64,000 nucleotides of DNA from Zanthoxylum bungeanum (lineage: Eukaryota; Streptophyta; Magnoliopsida; Sapindales; Rutaceae): positions 310,001-374,000 of the forward strand of contig SKCR01025350.1 of the NCBI GenBank assembly GCA_019454045.1, read 5' to 3'. Positions 35,529-45,835 of this stretch are shown here, piece after piece. The notes beneath the pieces are model-generated. The model was not told the DNA's origin. It made no database searches and was given only the letters and a program-made list of their open reading frames with translations. How positions within the stretch are numbered: the stretch's first letter is position 1; every line of letters begins with the position of its first letter. The translations under genes were made by a program, and so were the position numbers.

Positions 35529-37429
35529 TGATGAGTGGTATTTATATCACTATTTCCCACTCATTTGACTTAATATTTTGTATAGTTTCTCGAGTTGTGT
35601 GAATGGTTTGATGTGTTTTATTGTTATTTTGCAGATAAATAAAGTTTGGGAAGCATTGGAAGCAATTTGGGGCCAAAACAGTGAAAAATGATGAAAATGG
35701 GCATTTTTGTAATTTGGCCGCGTCGCGACGCGCAAGCTGCCTGGGTCGCGACGCCTAACATACGCTGCACCATGCTAACATGCGTCGGGTCCACGTGTCA
35801 AAATCTGAGAAAATTGATTTGCAAACGTGCGCCGTGCCACGTGTCATCATCACAGAGGATCTGCTAACATGCACCGGGAAACGTGTCAAAAACCTATGGT
35901 GCCGACACTCCACTTGACACGTGTCATCTTCTGATTGGACCGAATCATCCGCGAATCACCTTCTGCCACGTGTCAAGCTATCATTGGACCGATCTTTACC
36001 GCGTGCCACGTGTCAGCTTCCCATTGCACCGTCTCACCGCGTGACACGTGTCATCACCAGATTGCACCGATGAAATGCGCGTTGTCAAACCGCGTAGACC
36101 GAAAACACGTCTCGGCGTCGCGTCGCCAAGACCTTTAGAGTCGCGACGCCCACCCCAACTCTTGCCTATAAATTGAGCTCATTCTCATCTCATTTCTTTT
36201 GTGCTTTCCTTGAGATTTTTTCCCTGATTTTATAGGAAGCATCTAGTTTTGTAAATTATTGTAATATTAAAATTATGTATTTTTATTTTTAGTTTTATTA
36301 CAGCATTTTATTTATTTACTTTATGTTTTGTAGTTAAATTTCCGCTGGGGTAAAAGGTGAAACCTTTAATATAATTATCTAGGTAAATCTCACTTAATTA
36401 TAATTTAAAAATTATAATTTAACCGGATTAATTAATGTCAGACTTTATTACCGCCTATATGGTCGGTCTAAATATAAATTACTTTACCGCCTATATGGCT
36501 AGTCTTTATGTGACAAATAATTACCGCCTATATGGCTGGTGTAATTGGACTAAATGGATTACCGCTTATATCGCTGGTTTTAAATGTTTAACATTATTAA
36601 TTCATGAGAAAGCAGAACATAAAATAATTTATATTTTATAATAAGTGAGATTCCTAGATAAGAAATATTAAATGTGGATCCTCTAACCCCCAACATTTTA
36701 TTTTTATTCTAGGGAAGTGATGAAACACAATATTACTAGGCTTAATAATTGATTTAATTATTTATTGGGTAATTCTTTAGTTTGTTTATTGAGTCTTAAG
36801 CTTAATGCTTCTTGTTGTCTGATCACCAATAAGATTGATGTGGTAAACTTAAAATGAACTAGAAATAGGGATTTTAGGTTTCAGCCTTAGACTTAATAGC
36901 CCACGATCTTCCTTGAGGATAGATAACCCTTTAATAGATTTCCTTACAGGATAGACATAAACCTGTCGGGCGGGGGTAGCCATAATTGGAACTTAATCTT
37001 AATGAATCCAGGTAATTTGGTTGACATAGACATATGGTTCAATTGGGTTATACTGGGTATTTGCATCTGACCATCGACAGAGGCTTTTGCATATCTTCGT
37101 GTTCCAGGTTAGCAAACTAATTTATTACACATATATAAGAAAATCAATTCATCTTTATATTAATATTGGGGAGTCACAACCCTAGATCTTTGAGTTCTTT
37201 TTTATTTTCCTTAGTATTTTCTTTTGAGTCTGTTTTTATTTTATTTAGCAAAAGCACATTCAACCAACCAAAAGCAATCATTCTCTTCTCCCTATAATTA
37301 GATACCTGTAAATAAATAGTATCAATAATTAGTAACAACAGTAGGAATTAAGTCCTCATGGGATCGATATTTTTATACTACTTGAACGATACGTGCGCTT
37401 GCGTTATACGTGTGTGTTTACGCCGGTTA
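35529..37429 (+). repeat. 3' LTR of element B
   Basis: Preceded by the tract AGGTTTTGTGGTG (35516-35528, degraded from GGTTTGGGGGTG). Ends CGCCGGTTA followed by TGGGC. TATA box copy at 36167-36174. Contains a 41 bp-type segment (GTTAAATTTCCGCTGGGG, about 36333) that is missing from the 5' LTR. Confidence 0.93.
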
Positions 37430-37434
37430 TGGGC
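37430..37434. repeat. Target-site duplication TGGGC for element B, right copy
   Basis: Pairs with 29499-29503. Confidence 0.9.
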
Positions 37435-38851
37435 TATTAAGTCTAAGGCTCAAAACTAAAATTCATCCGTCAAGTTTATTTTAAGTTTACCATATCAATT
37501 TTATTAATGGCCAGTTAACAAGAAGCATTAAGCTTAAGACTTAATAAATAAATCTTTATATTACCCAAGATATAAAATAACCCCTTATAAACTAGTGATA
37601 TTCGAATTCATCACAACCCTGGATAATATGTTTAGTTACAAAATATACTTAGGATTACTAAACACTTAAATAAACAAAACATCATAAAAAAAATAAATTG
37701 GAGATAAATAAAAATAAAATTACAATAATGAAAGAAAATGCTGGGGGTTAGAGGATCCACTTTTAATATTTCAAAATTAGAAATCTCTCATATTGTCAAT
37801 GTTTACCGATTAATAAATTATATTTAACCAGACCATAAAAGCGGTAATTTCATTTGTCTCAATTAAATCCAACCGACCATATAGGCGGTAACAAGGTTAT
37901 TACCTAAACCGACCATATAGGCGGAGGCGGGAAAACTACGTCTGAAATGTAAAATCGACCATATAGGCGGTAAATAAGGTTGTCACCTAAACCGACCATA
38001 TAGGCAGTAACTAATTAATCCAAATTTTAATTAAAATAAGGGAGATTAATCTAATTTATTATATAAAAGTCTTACCTTTTCACCTCAGCATAATGAGATT
38101 ACATGCTCATGCTGTAATGAAAACACACAAAAATTTATTAATTAAATAAAAATAAAATACAAGAAAACTTAAATAAATATACGAAACACTTTCCTTTAGG
38201 TTTTCAAGGAGAAATTCCTCCAAAGAAAGCATGAAAAATTTACAAAGTTTAGTTTGGTATTTATAGGTAAATCTAAAGACTTCCACCAATTTCTCCACCA
38301 ATTGCTCAACCAAACATGGCACCAAACATGGCATCAAACATGGCACCAAACATGGCTGTTTGGTGGAAGTTTGATAATTTTAATTTTTTATTATAATTTT
38401 TTTTATTTTGAAAATGACTTAAATAATTACACATAACACACTTTCGAATGTTTTATCAATTTCGGCCATGGAAACTTCAGAATTCGAAATTATTATGAAC
38501 TTCAAAGTTTTAGATCTTTGAGTCTTCTTTAATCTGGAACTTGAATCACCTCGATTCCATATTGGAGTAAAACGTTATGGCCAAAATACGACAATTGTGC
38601 AAAGTTGGAATTTCCAAAATTGTACTTCGTTAGAACGCCATTTTAATTTTCCAATCTCCAAAATCAATATGTCAAGTCCAGTTTTTACCCTTATTTATTC
38701 CACATTTCGTCCTGATTGATTCCATTAAGTCCCGATTTTATTTTATCTGTAAAATAAACTAAAATATATCAAAATGTTCATAAAACTCGAGAAATTATAC
38801 AAAATATTAAGTAAAATGGGCGGTAAATAATGATATATTTTCCGCTCATCA
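37435..38851 (-). repeat. 5' LTR of element A, right part
   Basis: Continues 28994-29503 and matches 17430-19181. Ends (sense start) TGATGAGCGG. It is followed on the right by a polypurine tract and internal sequence, not flanking DNA. Confidence 0.9.
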
Positions 38852-39003
38852 CACCCCCAAACCTAATATTTTGCTAGTCCTCGAGCAAAACAACAACAAA
38901 AAATACAACAAACAATTAAAATTAAACTAAACCACTTTCGTAGGGATCACGGTTGCATTTAGCGTATGCAACAAACCTTTAAACCCCTAGGTATCCCTAG
39001 TGG
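38852..39003 (-). other. 3' end fragment of an Athila-like element (E)
   Basis: Complement of a polypurine tract (AGGTTTGGGGGTG) and the conserved terminal segment found at 19182-19330 in A. It stops abruptly after CCCTAGTGGAC, where a gag fragment begins. Confidence 0.75.
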
Positions 39004-39214
39004 ACCTGCCCCTTGGTTATTCTTCCATCCAAAATTATGGTGGTTCTTCCACCCCGGGTTGTAGCTGTTAGAGTAAGAGTTATGTCATTGTTTTTTGTAG
39101 TTGTTAACGTAGTTGACAGACTCCTCATGTGGGGTGTATTGATATATGTTATGCCATCCTCCATATACTACACTGATTGTTGTATCATTTAGATGCATGT
39201 TTTGATATCGCAGG
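39004..39214 (-). pseudogene. Gag fragment of element E
   Basis: Minus strand: CDIKTCI*MIQQSV then a deletion, then YGG...VNYVNNYKKQ and YNPGWKNHHNFGWKN. It aligns with two separate parts of gag in C (42000-42050 and 42690-42820), so about 650 bp are missing. It continues across the solo LTR to 50443-50605. Confidence 0.8.
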
Positions 39215-39646
39215 TGTAGGAGCGAAGCAGGATTTACCGCTATATATGTGACGTCGGCGACCACGAAACTGTTGAGCTCGCAATTTGTAGAGAGTATGAA
39301 TAGCCCACGAGGGACTAGCCAAAGAATAAATGAGTCGCCACCCTGTATGAGACATCGGGAATGATTTAAGGTCGCACTACACTCCTCGTAAGGTCCGACT
39401 TTAAACCCGTTTGAATCTGAAATGGTCATTTACTGATGCTAATATAATATTTAGGTTCGATGAGAGGTTTCCACACATCTTATAATGCAGTCACATGCAA
39501 GATCAATTTATAAAGCACACATTACGTAGACAGTAAATAATAAATAGTAAAAGAAAGTGAATATTGGAATTGATAAATAAAATAAATATTCAGAAGTCGT
39601 CAAAACAATTGTAAAATGAGAATCAAGTAAATCAGAGCATGCATCT
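39215..39646 (-). repeat. Solo Tat-type LTR (D), left part
   Basis: Starts TGTAGGAGCGAAGC, homologous to 15609-16000. It is interrupted by element C at 39647 and resumes at 49169. Flanked by GCAGG (39210-39214) and ACAGG (50438-50442), a target duplication with one substitution. Confidence 0.85.
39642..39646. repeat. Target-site duplication CATCT for element C, left copy
   Basis: Matches CATCT at 49164-49168. Confidence 0.95.
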
Positions 39647-40140
39647 TGATGAGTGGTATTTATATCACTATTTCTCACTCATTTAACCTAATGTTTGTGT
39701 ATTGTTTCTCGAGTTTTATGAACGTTTTGATGTGTTTTGTTGTTATTTTGTAGATAAATAAAGTTTGGAAAGCACTGGAGGCAATTTGAGGCAAAACCGG
39801 ACAAAAATGCGTCAACAGGAATATTTTCGTCTCTTTCGCGTCGCGACGCTGGAGCATTGCGCGCCGCGACTCCCAGCATGCGCCGGATTTGCTAAAGTGC
39901 GCCCGGGTCAACGGGTCAGAATTTGAGAAGTTTGACTTTGCTAACGTGCGCCGTGCCACGTGTCACCATCATGAAAACTTGCTAACTTGCGCCTGACACG
40001 TGTCATCATCCTACGGTGCCGACAATCATCTCTACTACGCTATCTTGCGCCTTGACACGTGTCGAAATCTCAACGGACTTGCTAAAATGTGCCTCTGCCG
40101 CGTGTCACGATCTGACGTTGCCGATAATCCCACCTCAGAG

Positions 40141-40160
40141 TGACGTAAGCAATGACGTCA
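40141..40160 (+). promoter_or_regulatory. as-1/ocs-like element in element C LTR
   Basis: TGACGTAAGCAATGACGTCA: two TGACG cores with seven bases between them, the same spacing and nearly the same bases as the as-1 element bound by TGA bZIP factors. It lies about 160 bp upstream of the TATA box. Identical copy at 47669-47688 in the 3' LTR. Confidence 0.75.
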
Positions 40161-40303
40161 TGAACAGTGCCACGTCATCGGATAAGGATCTGATCTCTTA
40201 GCCGCCTCGCCACGTGTCAAGCCATCATTGTACCACGTGTCACTGTATCTGGCGTCGCGACGCGGACCCTTTGGCGTCGCGACGCGCAGACCCCATCCGC
40301 GCC

Positions 40304-40311
40304 TATAAATA
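40304..40311 (+). promoter_or_regulatory. TATA box in element C 5' LTR
   Basis: TATAAATA, 18 bp after a GCGTCGCGACGC palindrome. Copy at 47833-47840. Confidence 0.7.
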
Positions 40312-41647
40312 GCGCTCGAGATTTCCGTTTTTGTTGTACCATTTCCTCCCACTTCTTTGATGTAGTTAGGGAGTTCTTCTCTCTCTAAGTTTCTTTTAAT
40401 AAAGTTTTGTAATTTTTAATTAAGTTCTGTAATAATAATAATTTACTTTCTTTATTTTACAGTTTTTACTACTCATTATGAGGAGGTAACTTCCTTCTGT
40501 TAAGGTAAAGGTAATTTCTTATTATTCTCTTTACTATTACTTCTTCGATTATTCTCCCATAATATAATATATTCAAAGTTTTAAATTGACTTAATCAGGA
40601 TACCGCCAGATTGGTCGGTGGGTAATAAAATTCATATTCCGCCTTTATGGCTGGTTATTTTGGTTCCGCCTTTATGGCTGGATGTTTTTTTAAACTAATT
40701 AAATAAAAATACCGCCTATATGGCTGGTTGGTAATGTTTTGCAAAGCTTATATTATATTATGGGAGAAATCTAATTAGTATATAATAGAAGTAATTCCTT
40801 TTACCTTAGCAATTTTATTTTAATTCACTTTCAGCATTTATTTTACCGCATTTACCTTATGCAATTTTATTTTAAATCTTTTAAGTTTTTAGCCCTAGTT
40901 ATGTGTCGTAGCTAAGTTAGTTATCTAGGGTGTGATGAATTTCAATTAAACCGGTTTATAAGGGTTAGATTATAGTTTGGGTAATTTAAATATTTATTTA
41001 TTGAGTCTTAACCTTAAAGCCTTTTTATTAACTGGCCATTAATAAAATTGATTAGGTAAACTTAAAATGAACTAGACATAGGGATTTTAAGTTTAAGACC
41101 TTAGACTCAATAGCCCACGATCTTCCTTGAGGATAGATAACCCTTTAATAGATTTCCTTACAGGATAGGATATACCTGTCGGGCGGGGGTAGCCATAATT
41201 GGAACTTGAACTTAATGAATCTAGGTAATTTGGTTGACATAGACATATGGTTCAATTGGATTATACTATGTATTTGTAATTGACCATCGGAATAGGCTTT
41301 TACATAATTTAGTGTTCCAGGTTATTAAATTGATATATTACCCAACTATAGGATAACTACTTCATCTTTTAAATAATATTGAAATAAATCACAACCCTGG
41401 ATAGTTTTTTATAAATTGAATTTTTCATCATTTCACTTAAGCAAAAATTTATTTACTTGTTTTAAATTTAGAATCATCGCCTTTTTCCAACAAATCAAAT
41501 CAATTCGTTAGATACCAGTAAACAGTTAACCTCATAAAGATTAATATAGATAAGGTTTTAAGTCCTCGTGGGATCGATACTTTTTATACTACTTGAACGA
41601 TACGTACGCTTGCGTTATACGTGTGTGTTTTACGCCGGTCAAGTTTT

Positions 41648-41665
41648 TGGCGCCGTTGCCGGGGA
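41648..41665 (+). other. Primer binding site of element C, tRNA-Asp type
   Basis: TGGCGCCGTTGCCGGGGA, a perfect match to the tRNA-Asp primer site known for Athila elements, six bases after the LTR. Confidence 0.92.
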
Positions 41666-41773
41666 CTTATTTATCTTTTATTATTAGTTTAGGGGTTAGA
41701 TACTTTTACTTGTATCTAATTTCTTTTACTTATTGTTTTTGTTTTCTTGTGTTTCAGGTTCTCAGAAACTTCA

Positions 41774-43080
41774 TGAGACGAACCAGAAGCTTTGAAATCG
41801 ACCGCTTGACCCAGAAATTGAAAGAACCATCAGACAGTTGAGAAGGAGAAAGGCGAAAGGCGAGAAGCCCAATAAGCTTTAGTCAACATGGAACCTGAAC
41901 CTTTGGAGGTTGCACCACCAATTCCCATTCGAGACAGAACCATTCCGGTGGTTGACAGACTCATTTCATGTATTGTACTTCCTCCATTACCAGCAAATGC
42001 AGGAGACATCAAAACTTGCATTCAGATGATTCAGCAGTCAGTTCAGTTTGGAGGAAATGCAACTGAAGATCCTAATGCCCACATCAGCAACTTCCTGGAA
42101 GTTTGTGGCACTTTCAATTACAACCGAGAAGCTGAAGAAGCAATGAGACTGCGTGTATTCCCATACTCCTTGAAGGACAGAGCTAAAGCGTGGCTACATT
42201 CATTACCAGCAGGGTCTATCACAACATGGAACACTTTAGCCACCAAATTTCTTGCAAAATACTTTCCACCAGCCAGAACTGGAAAGCTGAGGAAATGACA
42301 TCACATCCTTTGTGCAGCAAGATTCAGAATCCTTGTACGAAGCTTGGGAAAGGTACAAAGATTACTCCGAAAATGTCCACACCATGAGATTCCAAAATGG
42401 CTTCAAGTCCAAACATTCTATAATGGACTTTCTGGAATAATGAGAACCACAATTGATGCTGCTGCTGGAGGTGCCTTGATGGCAAAAGGAGAAGATCAAG
42501 CCTGGGAACTAATCGAAGAAATGGCCAACAATAATTCCTTGTGGCCAACAGAAAGAAGTCTGATTCAAAGAATTGTAGGAATTGTAGGAATTTATGAAGT
42601 TGGAGAGCCAATACAGCAGTCAACACCAAGTTAGATCAAATATGCAAATTCATGGAGACTCTTACCACTGGATCCACAAGTTCACCATATGGAGGAGTAC
42701 CAGAACCACAACCACTTGAAGAGACGGTGAATTATGTCAACAATTTCAACAGACAGGGGAACAATCCATATTCCAACACCTACAACCCAGGGTGGAGGAA
42801 TCATCCTAATTTTTCATGGGGAGCAACAATTCAGGGCAAAGAGCTATCCCACCACCGGATTCCAGCAACAGAATAAAGGCCAGGAGCAGACAAATAAAAC
42901 CAGTAATGGCAGAGATGCTAGCTCAATTAAAAAGATATGAAGCCATGATTCAGAGCCAATCAGCTTCCATCAAAGCACTGGAGAATCAAATTGGACAATT
43001 GGCCAATGCTCAGAGTTACAGACCACCAGGTAATCTTCCCAGCAACACAGAACCAAATCCAAGGAACTGAGGGAAGGAGC
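41774..43080 (+). pseudogene. Gag of element C, frameshifted
   Basis: Starts MRRTRSFEI at 41774, but a small deletion causes a stop at about 41839; the frame restarts at MEPEPLEV (41888). VFPYSLKDRAKAWLHSLP is near 42157. A one-base change near 42290 stops the frame, and a compensating change near 42353 restores it (FYNGLSGIMRTTIDAAAGG near 42415). Further frame changes occur near 42630 and 42810. The end has a coiled segment (LAQLKRYEAMIQSQSASIKALENQIGQL). Several frames would be needed to make gag, so the copy is not functional. Confidence 0.88.
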
Positions 43081-44004
43081 AATGTCAAGCCATTACCTTA
43101 AAGAGCGGTACTGAGATCAACAAAGATGTTGGAATCCAGATGTCTCAAGAAGAAGTTCCAAAAGAAACGAGAAACAGATGGAAGAAAAAGAAGCAAAAAA
43201 GAAAAAGAAGCAAAGGAAAAAGAACCAGAACAGATCACTCTACCTCCACCTTTTCCTCAGCGTCTTCAGAAAAAATAAACTGGACAAACCGTTTGCTCTT
43301 TCTTGGAGATTTTCAAAAAGCTGCACATTAACATACCATTTGCAGAAGCCTTGGAACAAATGCCTAGCTATGTCAAATTCATGAAAGACATTCTTTCACG
43401 AAAACGGAGATTGGGAGATTACGAGACAGTAGCTTTGACAGAAGAATACAGCGCCATCATTCAGAGGAAACTTCCCCCGAAGTTGAAAGATCCTGGCAGT
43501 TTCACAGTTCCATGCACCATTGGAGAACATTATATCAGTAAGGCTTTATGTGATTTAGGTGCCAGTGTTAATTTAATGCCTTTTTCTATTTACAGGAAAT
43601 TGCAAATTGGAGAAGCAATGCCTACCTCAGTATCTTTGCAACTTGCTGATCGAACACTCGCATTTCCGAGAGGAGTCGTGGAAAATGTGCTGGTTAAAGT
43701 TGACAAACTAATCCTTCCAGCAGACTTCATCATCCTTGACATGGAAGAAGACAAAGAAGTACCTATCATTCTTGGGAGACCATTTGTGGCTACAGGTAAA
43801 ACTGTGATTGATGTGCAAAAAGGAGAACTAACCATGAAAGTGCAGGACCAAGAAGTGACCTTTAATGTTTTCCAAGCCATGAAATTTCCAAGCGATGAAA
43901 ATGAAGAAGAAGAATGCTTCAGAATTGATGTTGTTGATAGAATTGTTCAGAATACTGAGTCAAATCCCACGGATACACTTGAAGCTTGCTCACCAACCAA
44001 CTGA
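43081..44004 (+). pseudogene. Protease region of element C
   Basis: A lysine-rich gag tail (43140-43300, two frames) leads to a 233-codon open stretch, 43303-44004, with CTIGEHYISKALCDLGASVNL near 43510-43570, ADFIILDMEED near 43725 and IILGRPFVATG near 43765. The catalytic DLGAS is intact. It ends at TGA 44002-44004 in a spot where RT-linker text continues in another frame (43986 on), so pro-pol is frameshifted. Confidence 0.88.
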
Positions 44005-44510
44005 CTGACAGCGAGCTAGATGCTGAAATCTTGGAATGTATCAACTACCTTGACAAACCATTCCGATTCAAAGTAACACCACCAGTTGAAAGCTTGGAAC
44101 TGCCAAAGAAAGATCGAATCAAACCTTCGATTGAAGAACCACCGCAGCTGGAACTAAAGTTACTTCCGAGCCATCTCAGGTATGCATTTCTTGGAAACTC
44201 TTCTGAATTACCTGTTATTATTTCTTCTTCACTAACATTGGAACAGGAAGAAAAGCTACTAAGAGTGTTACGAGAGCACAAAAGAGCAATTGGCTGGACT
44301 ATAGCAGACATTCGAGGCATTAGTCCATCATTTTGCATGCACAAAATCTTGATGAACGATGAGTACAAACCCACAGTGGAGCATCAACGGAGACTCAATC
44401 CAATCATGAAGGAAGTCGTGAAGAAAGAAATCATCAAATGGTTGGATGCTGGCATCATTTACCTCATCTCAGATAGCACTTGGGTAAGTCCTATGCAGTG
44501 TGTACCAATG
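44005..44510 (+). pseudogene. Truncated reverse transcriptase of element C
   Basis: Linker (SHLRYAFLGNSSELPVII near 44170) and RT start (VEHQRRLNPIMKEVVKKEI near 44378), ending at WVSPMQCVP near 44508. Everything after this in element A (positions 24370 down to about 21560, about 2.8 kb: RT palm, RNase H, INT) is missing, and the sequence jumps into the extra ORF. The catalytic MDD motif is therefore absent. Confidence 0.92.
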
Positions 44511-44921
44511 TCATTGAAGCACGAGTCTGATTGGCAGGTGAGTCTTCTGACTCTTTTATTTCACACTTGTCTGGTTTTGGAAGAAGCACCTATGCAAAGA
44601 AACGAAGAGCTAAGCAAATGGGTGTTTGTTACAAATATGCACGTTGGAATTGCAACACTCGTTGTCGTTCTTTAGGAATGGTGTCTGTTAATCGCGAAGA
44701 CAAAATTAAATTCATTAGGGATGGCTTGAGTAAGGAGTCTTCAGATGATTATCTTCGACTCTTGAGACGCATCCCAGTGGATATGTTCACATAGACTTTC
44801 GCAGATTACATACACAATTTCAAAAAGAAAACAACAGTTAAGTCTTGGGAATCTGACTATAAAAGACCCTGTTTGCCAATTTATAAGAAAATTGGATGGG
44901 AAGCTTGTCCCTGACGCATAG
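44511..44921 (+). pseudogene. Extra ORF of element C, before LOG
   Basis: Homologue of 21157-21645: AGESSDSFISHLSG, STYAKKRRAKQ, NREDKIKFIRDGLSKES, then a TAG at 44792-44794 and a frame change; the end FIRKLDGKLVPDA runs to TAG 44919-44921. Not recognised. It is conserved enough between two insertions to have been a real gene of the family. Confidence 0.6.
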
Positions 44922-45181
44922 ACGTTAATCAAGCTGTAAATTTTGTACATATTATATCTCTTTGTCTTTTCCTAATAATATTGATTTTGTTTGTTGTTTT
45001 CTTTTGTTTTCTCTGACAGGATCCAGATCTTGTTGACTATCATAATCTATTACTATTTTGCTACTAATCGTCCTTTGGAAGATACTTGTGCTATTTTTAC
45101 TCACCCTTTTCAGGTACTATAAATTCAGCTCATCATTGCACCTTTGAAGTCATCCAGAGTTGAGAAAGAAAAACATAAAAA
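44922..45181 (+). promoter_or_regulatory. LOG upstream segment with acceptor-like and TATA-like sites
   Basis: A pyrimidine tract ending CCCTTTTCAG (45104-45113) is followed by GTACTATAAATTCAGCTCAT, with TATAAATT at 45119-45126 about 56 bp before the LOG ATG. Element A keeps both features (TTTTTTCAGG then TATAAATTCAACTCATCATT, near 20955-20925). Either LOG is made from a spliced subgenomic RNA or it has its own promoter. Confidence 0.5.
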
Positions 45182-45835
45182 ATGGAAGCCACTTCAAGAA
45201 GACGAGTTGAAAACATCTGTGTGTTTTGCGGTAGTACTGTTGGTACTAAACCACAATACATAGAAGCAGCACAGGAATTGGGTCGAGTTTTAGCTGCAAG
45301 GAATATGCACTTAATATATGGCGGAGGAAATCTCGGACTTATGGGGATCGTTTCAAAGGCTGTACAGGAAGGAGGCAGACATGTTTTGGGAATCATCCCA
45401 AAACCCTTGGCAGAGGCAAATCTTATTGGATCATCAAACGGAGAGGAACTGATCGTATCAGGTATGTCTGAACGTTTGGTAGAAATGATTAACCGTGCTG
45501 ATGCTTTTATTGCTTTGCCAGGTGGCTTAGGTACATTGGAGGAAATTTTTATAGTTCTATCTTGGGCGAACCTGAACATACACCAGAAACCGCTTGGACT
45601 GCTTAACGTTGATGGATTTTATGATTTTCTTTGTGTGTTTCTTGATGATGCTCGGAGAAATGGGTTCGTGTCAAAACCTATGAAAGAACTCCTCTTCACT
45701 GCCAGACTTGCTCCGGATCTAATAGACCAACTCATAGCCTATGAACCACAAGTTGACCCTATCATTTCGAAGATAAATTGGTCCGAGGACGATCGTGGTA
45801 AGAGGCGTCGTGTTAATCTGGATCTTAACCTTTAA
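45182..45835 (+). CDS. LOG-like: LOG-type cytokinin riboside 5'-monophosphate phosphoribohydrolase, intact, retrotransposon-borne
   Basis: A 217-residue uninterrupted ORF without introns, a normal length for plant LOG. Known LOG enzymes hydrolyse cytokinin nucleotides to the active base and ribose 5-phosphate, mainly in cytosol and nucleus. Rossmann-like fold signatures: ICVFCGS (12-18), YGGGNLGLMG (46-55), GIIPK (70-74), catalytic PGGLGTLEE (113-121) and GLLNVDGFYD (139-148). Arg98 sits in SERLVEM, where most plant LOGs have RK; here the lysine is leucine. The C-terminus is unusual: KRRR (207-210) then VNLDLNL (211-217), a basic cluster plus LxLxL. The start at 45182 is the first ATG, has an A-rich context (AAAAATGG) and matches the start in element A. 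It lies between the extra ORF and the 3' LTR of element C. Activity is untested. Confidence 0.93.
   Translation: MEATSRRRVENICVFCGSTVGTKPQYIEAAQELGRVLAARNMHLIYGGGNLGLMGIVSKAVQEGGRHVLGIIPKPLAEANLIGSSNGEELIVSGMSERLVEMINRADAFIALPGGLGTLEEIFIVLSWANLNIHQKPLGLLNVDGFYDFLCVFLDDARRNGFVSKPMKELLFTARLAPDLIDQLIAYEPQVDPIISKINWSEDDRGKRRRVNLDLNL

Larger units (their letters stand above)
29504..37429 (+). mobile_element. Element B: non-autonomous Athila-like element (LARD type)
   Basis: 7.9 kb element, LTRs 29504-31370 and 35529-37429, flanked by TGGGC. The 4.2 kb internal region has a primer site and one long ORF (31677-32777) but no protease, RT, RNase H or integrase. It would need enzymes from a relative. 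It is nested in the 5' LTR of element A. The 3' LTR ends TA instead of CA. Confidence 0.93.
17265..38851 (-). mobile_element. Element A: LOG-carrying Athila-like retrotransposon with nested insertions
   Basis: Minus-oriented element. 3' LTR 17265-19181; polypurine tract; 3' non-coding region; LOG pseudogene; extra ORF; INT; RNase H; RT; PR; gag; duplicated tRNA-Asp primer site; 5' LTR 28994-29503 plus 37435-38851. A solo LTR (26725-28574) lies in gag and element B (29504-37429) lies in the 5' LTR. No target duplication is found at the outer ends, and the right LTR abuts a polypurine tract instead of flanking DNA. The coding region has many stops and small deletions, so the copy is dead. Confidence 0.9.
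39647..41641 (+). repeat. 5' LTR of element C
   Basis: TGATGAGTGG...CGCCGGTCA. U3 holds GCGTCGCGACGC at 39838-39849, 40252-40263 and 40274-40285; at least five CACGTGTC boxes between 39955 and 40240; an as-1-like site at 40141-40160; and TATAAATA at 40304-40311. The leader part holds CCGCCTWTATGGCTGG repeats (40610-40730). Confidence 0.96.
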
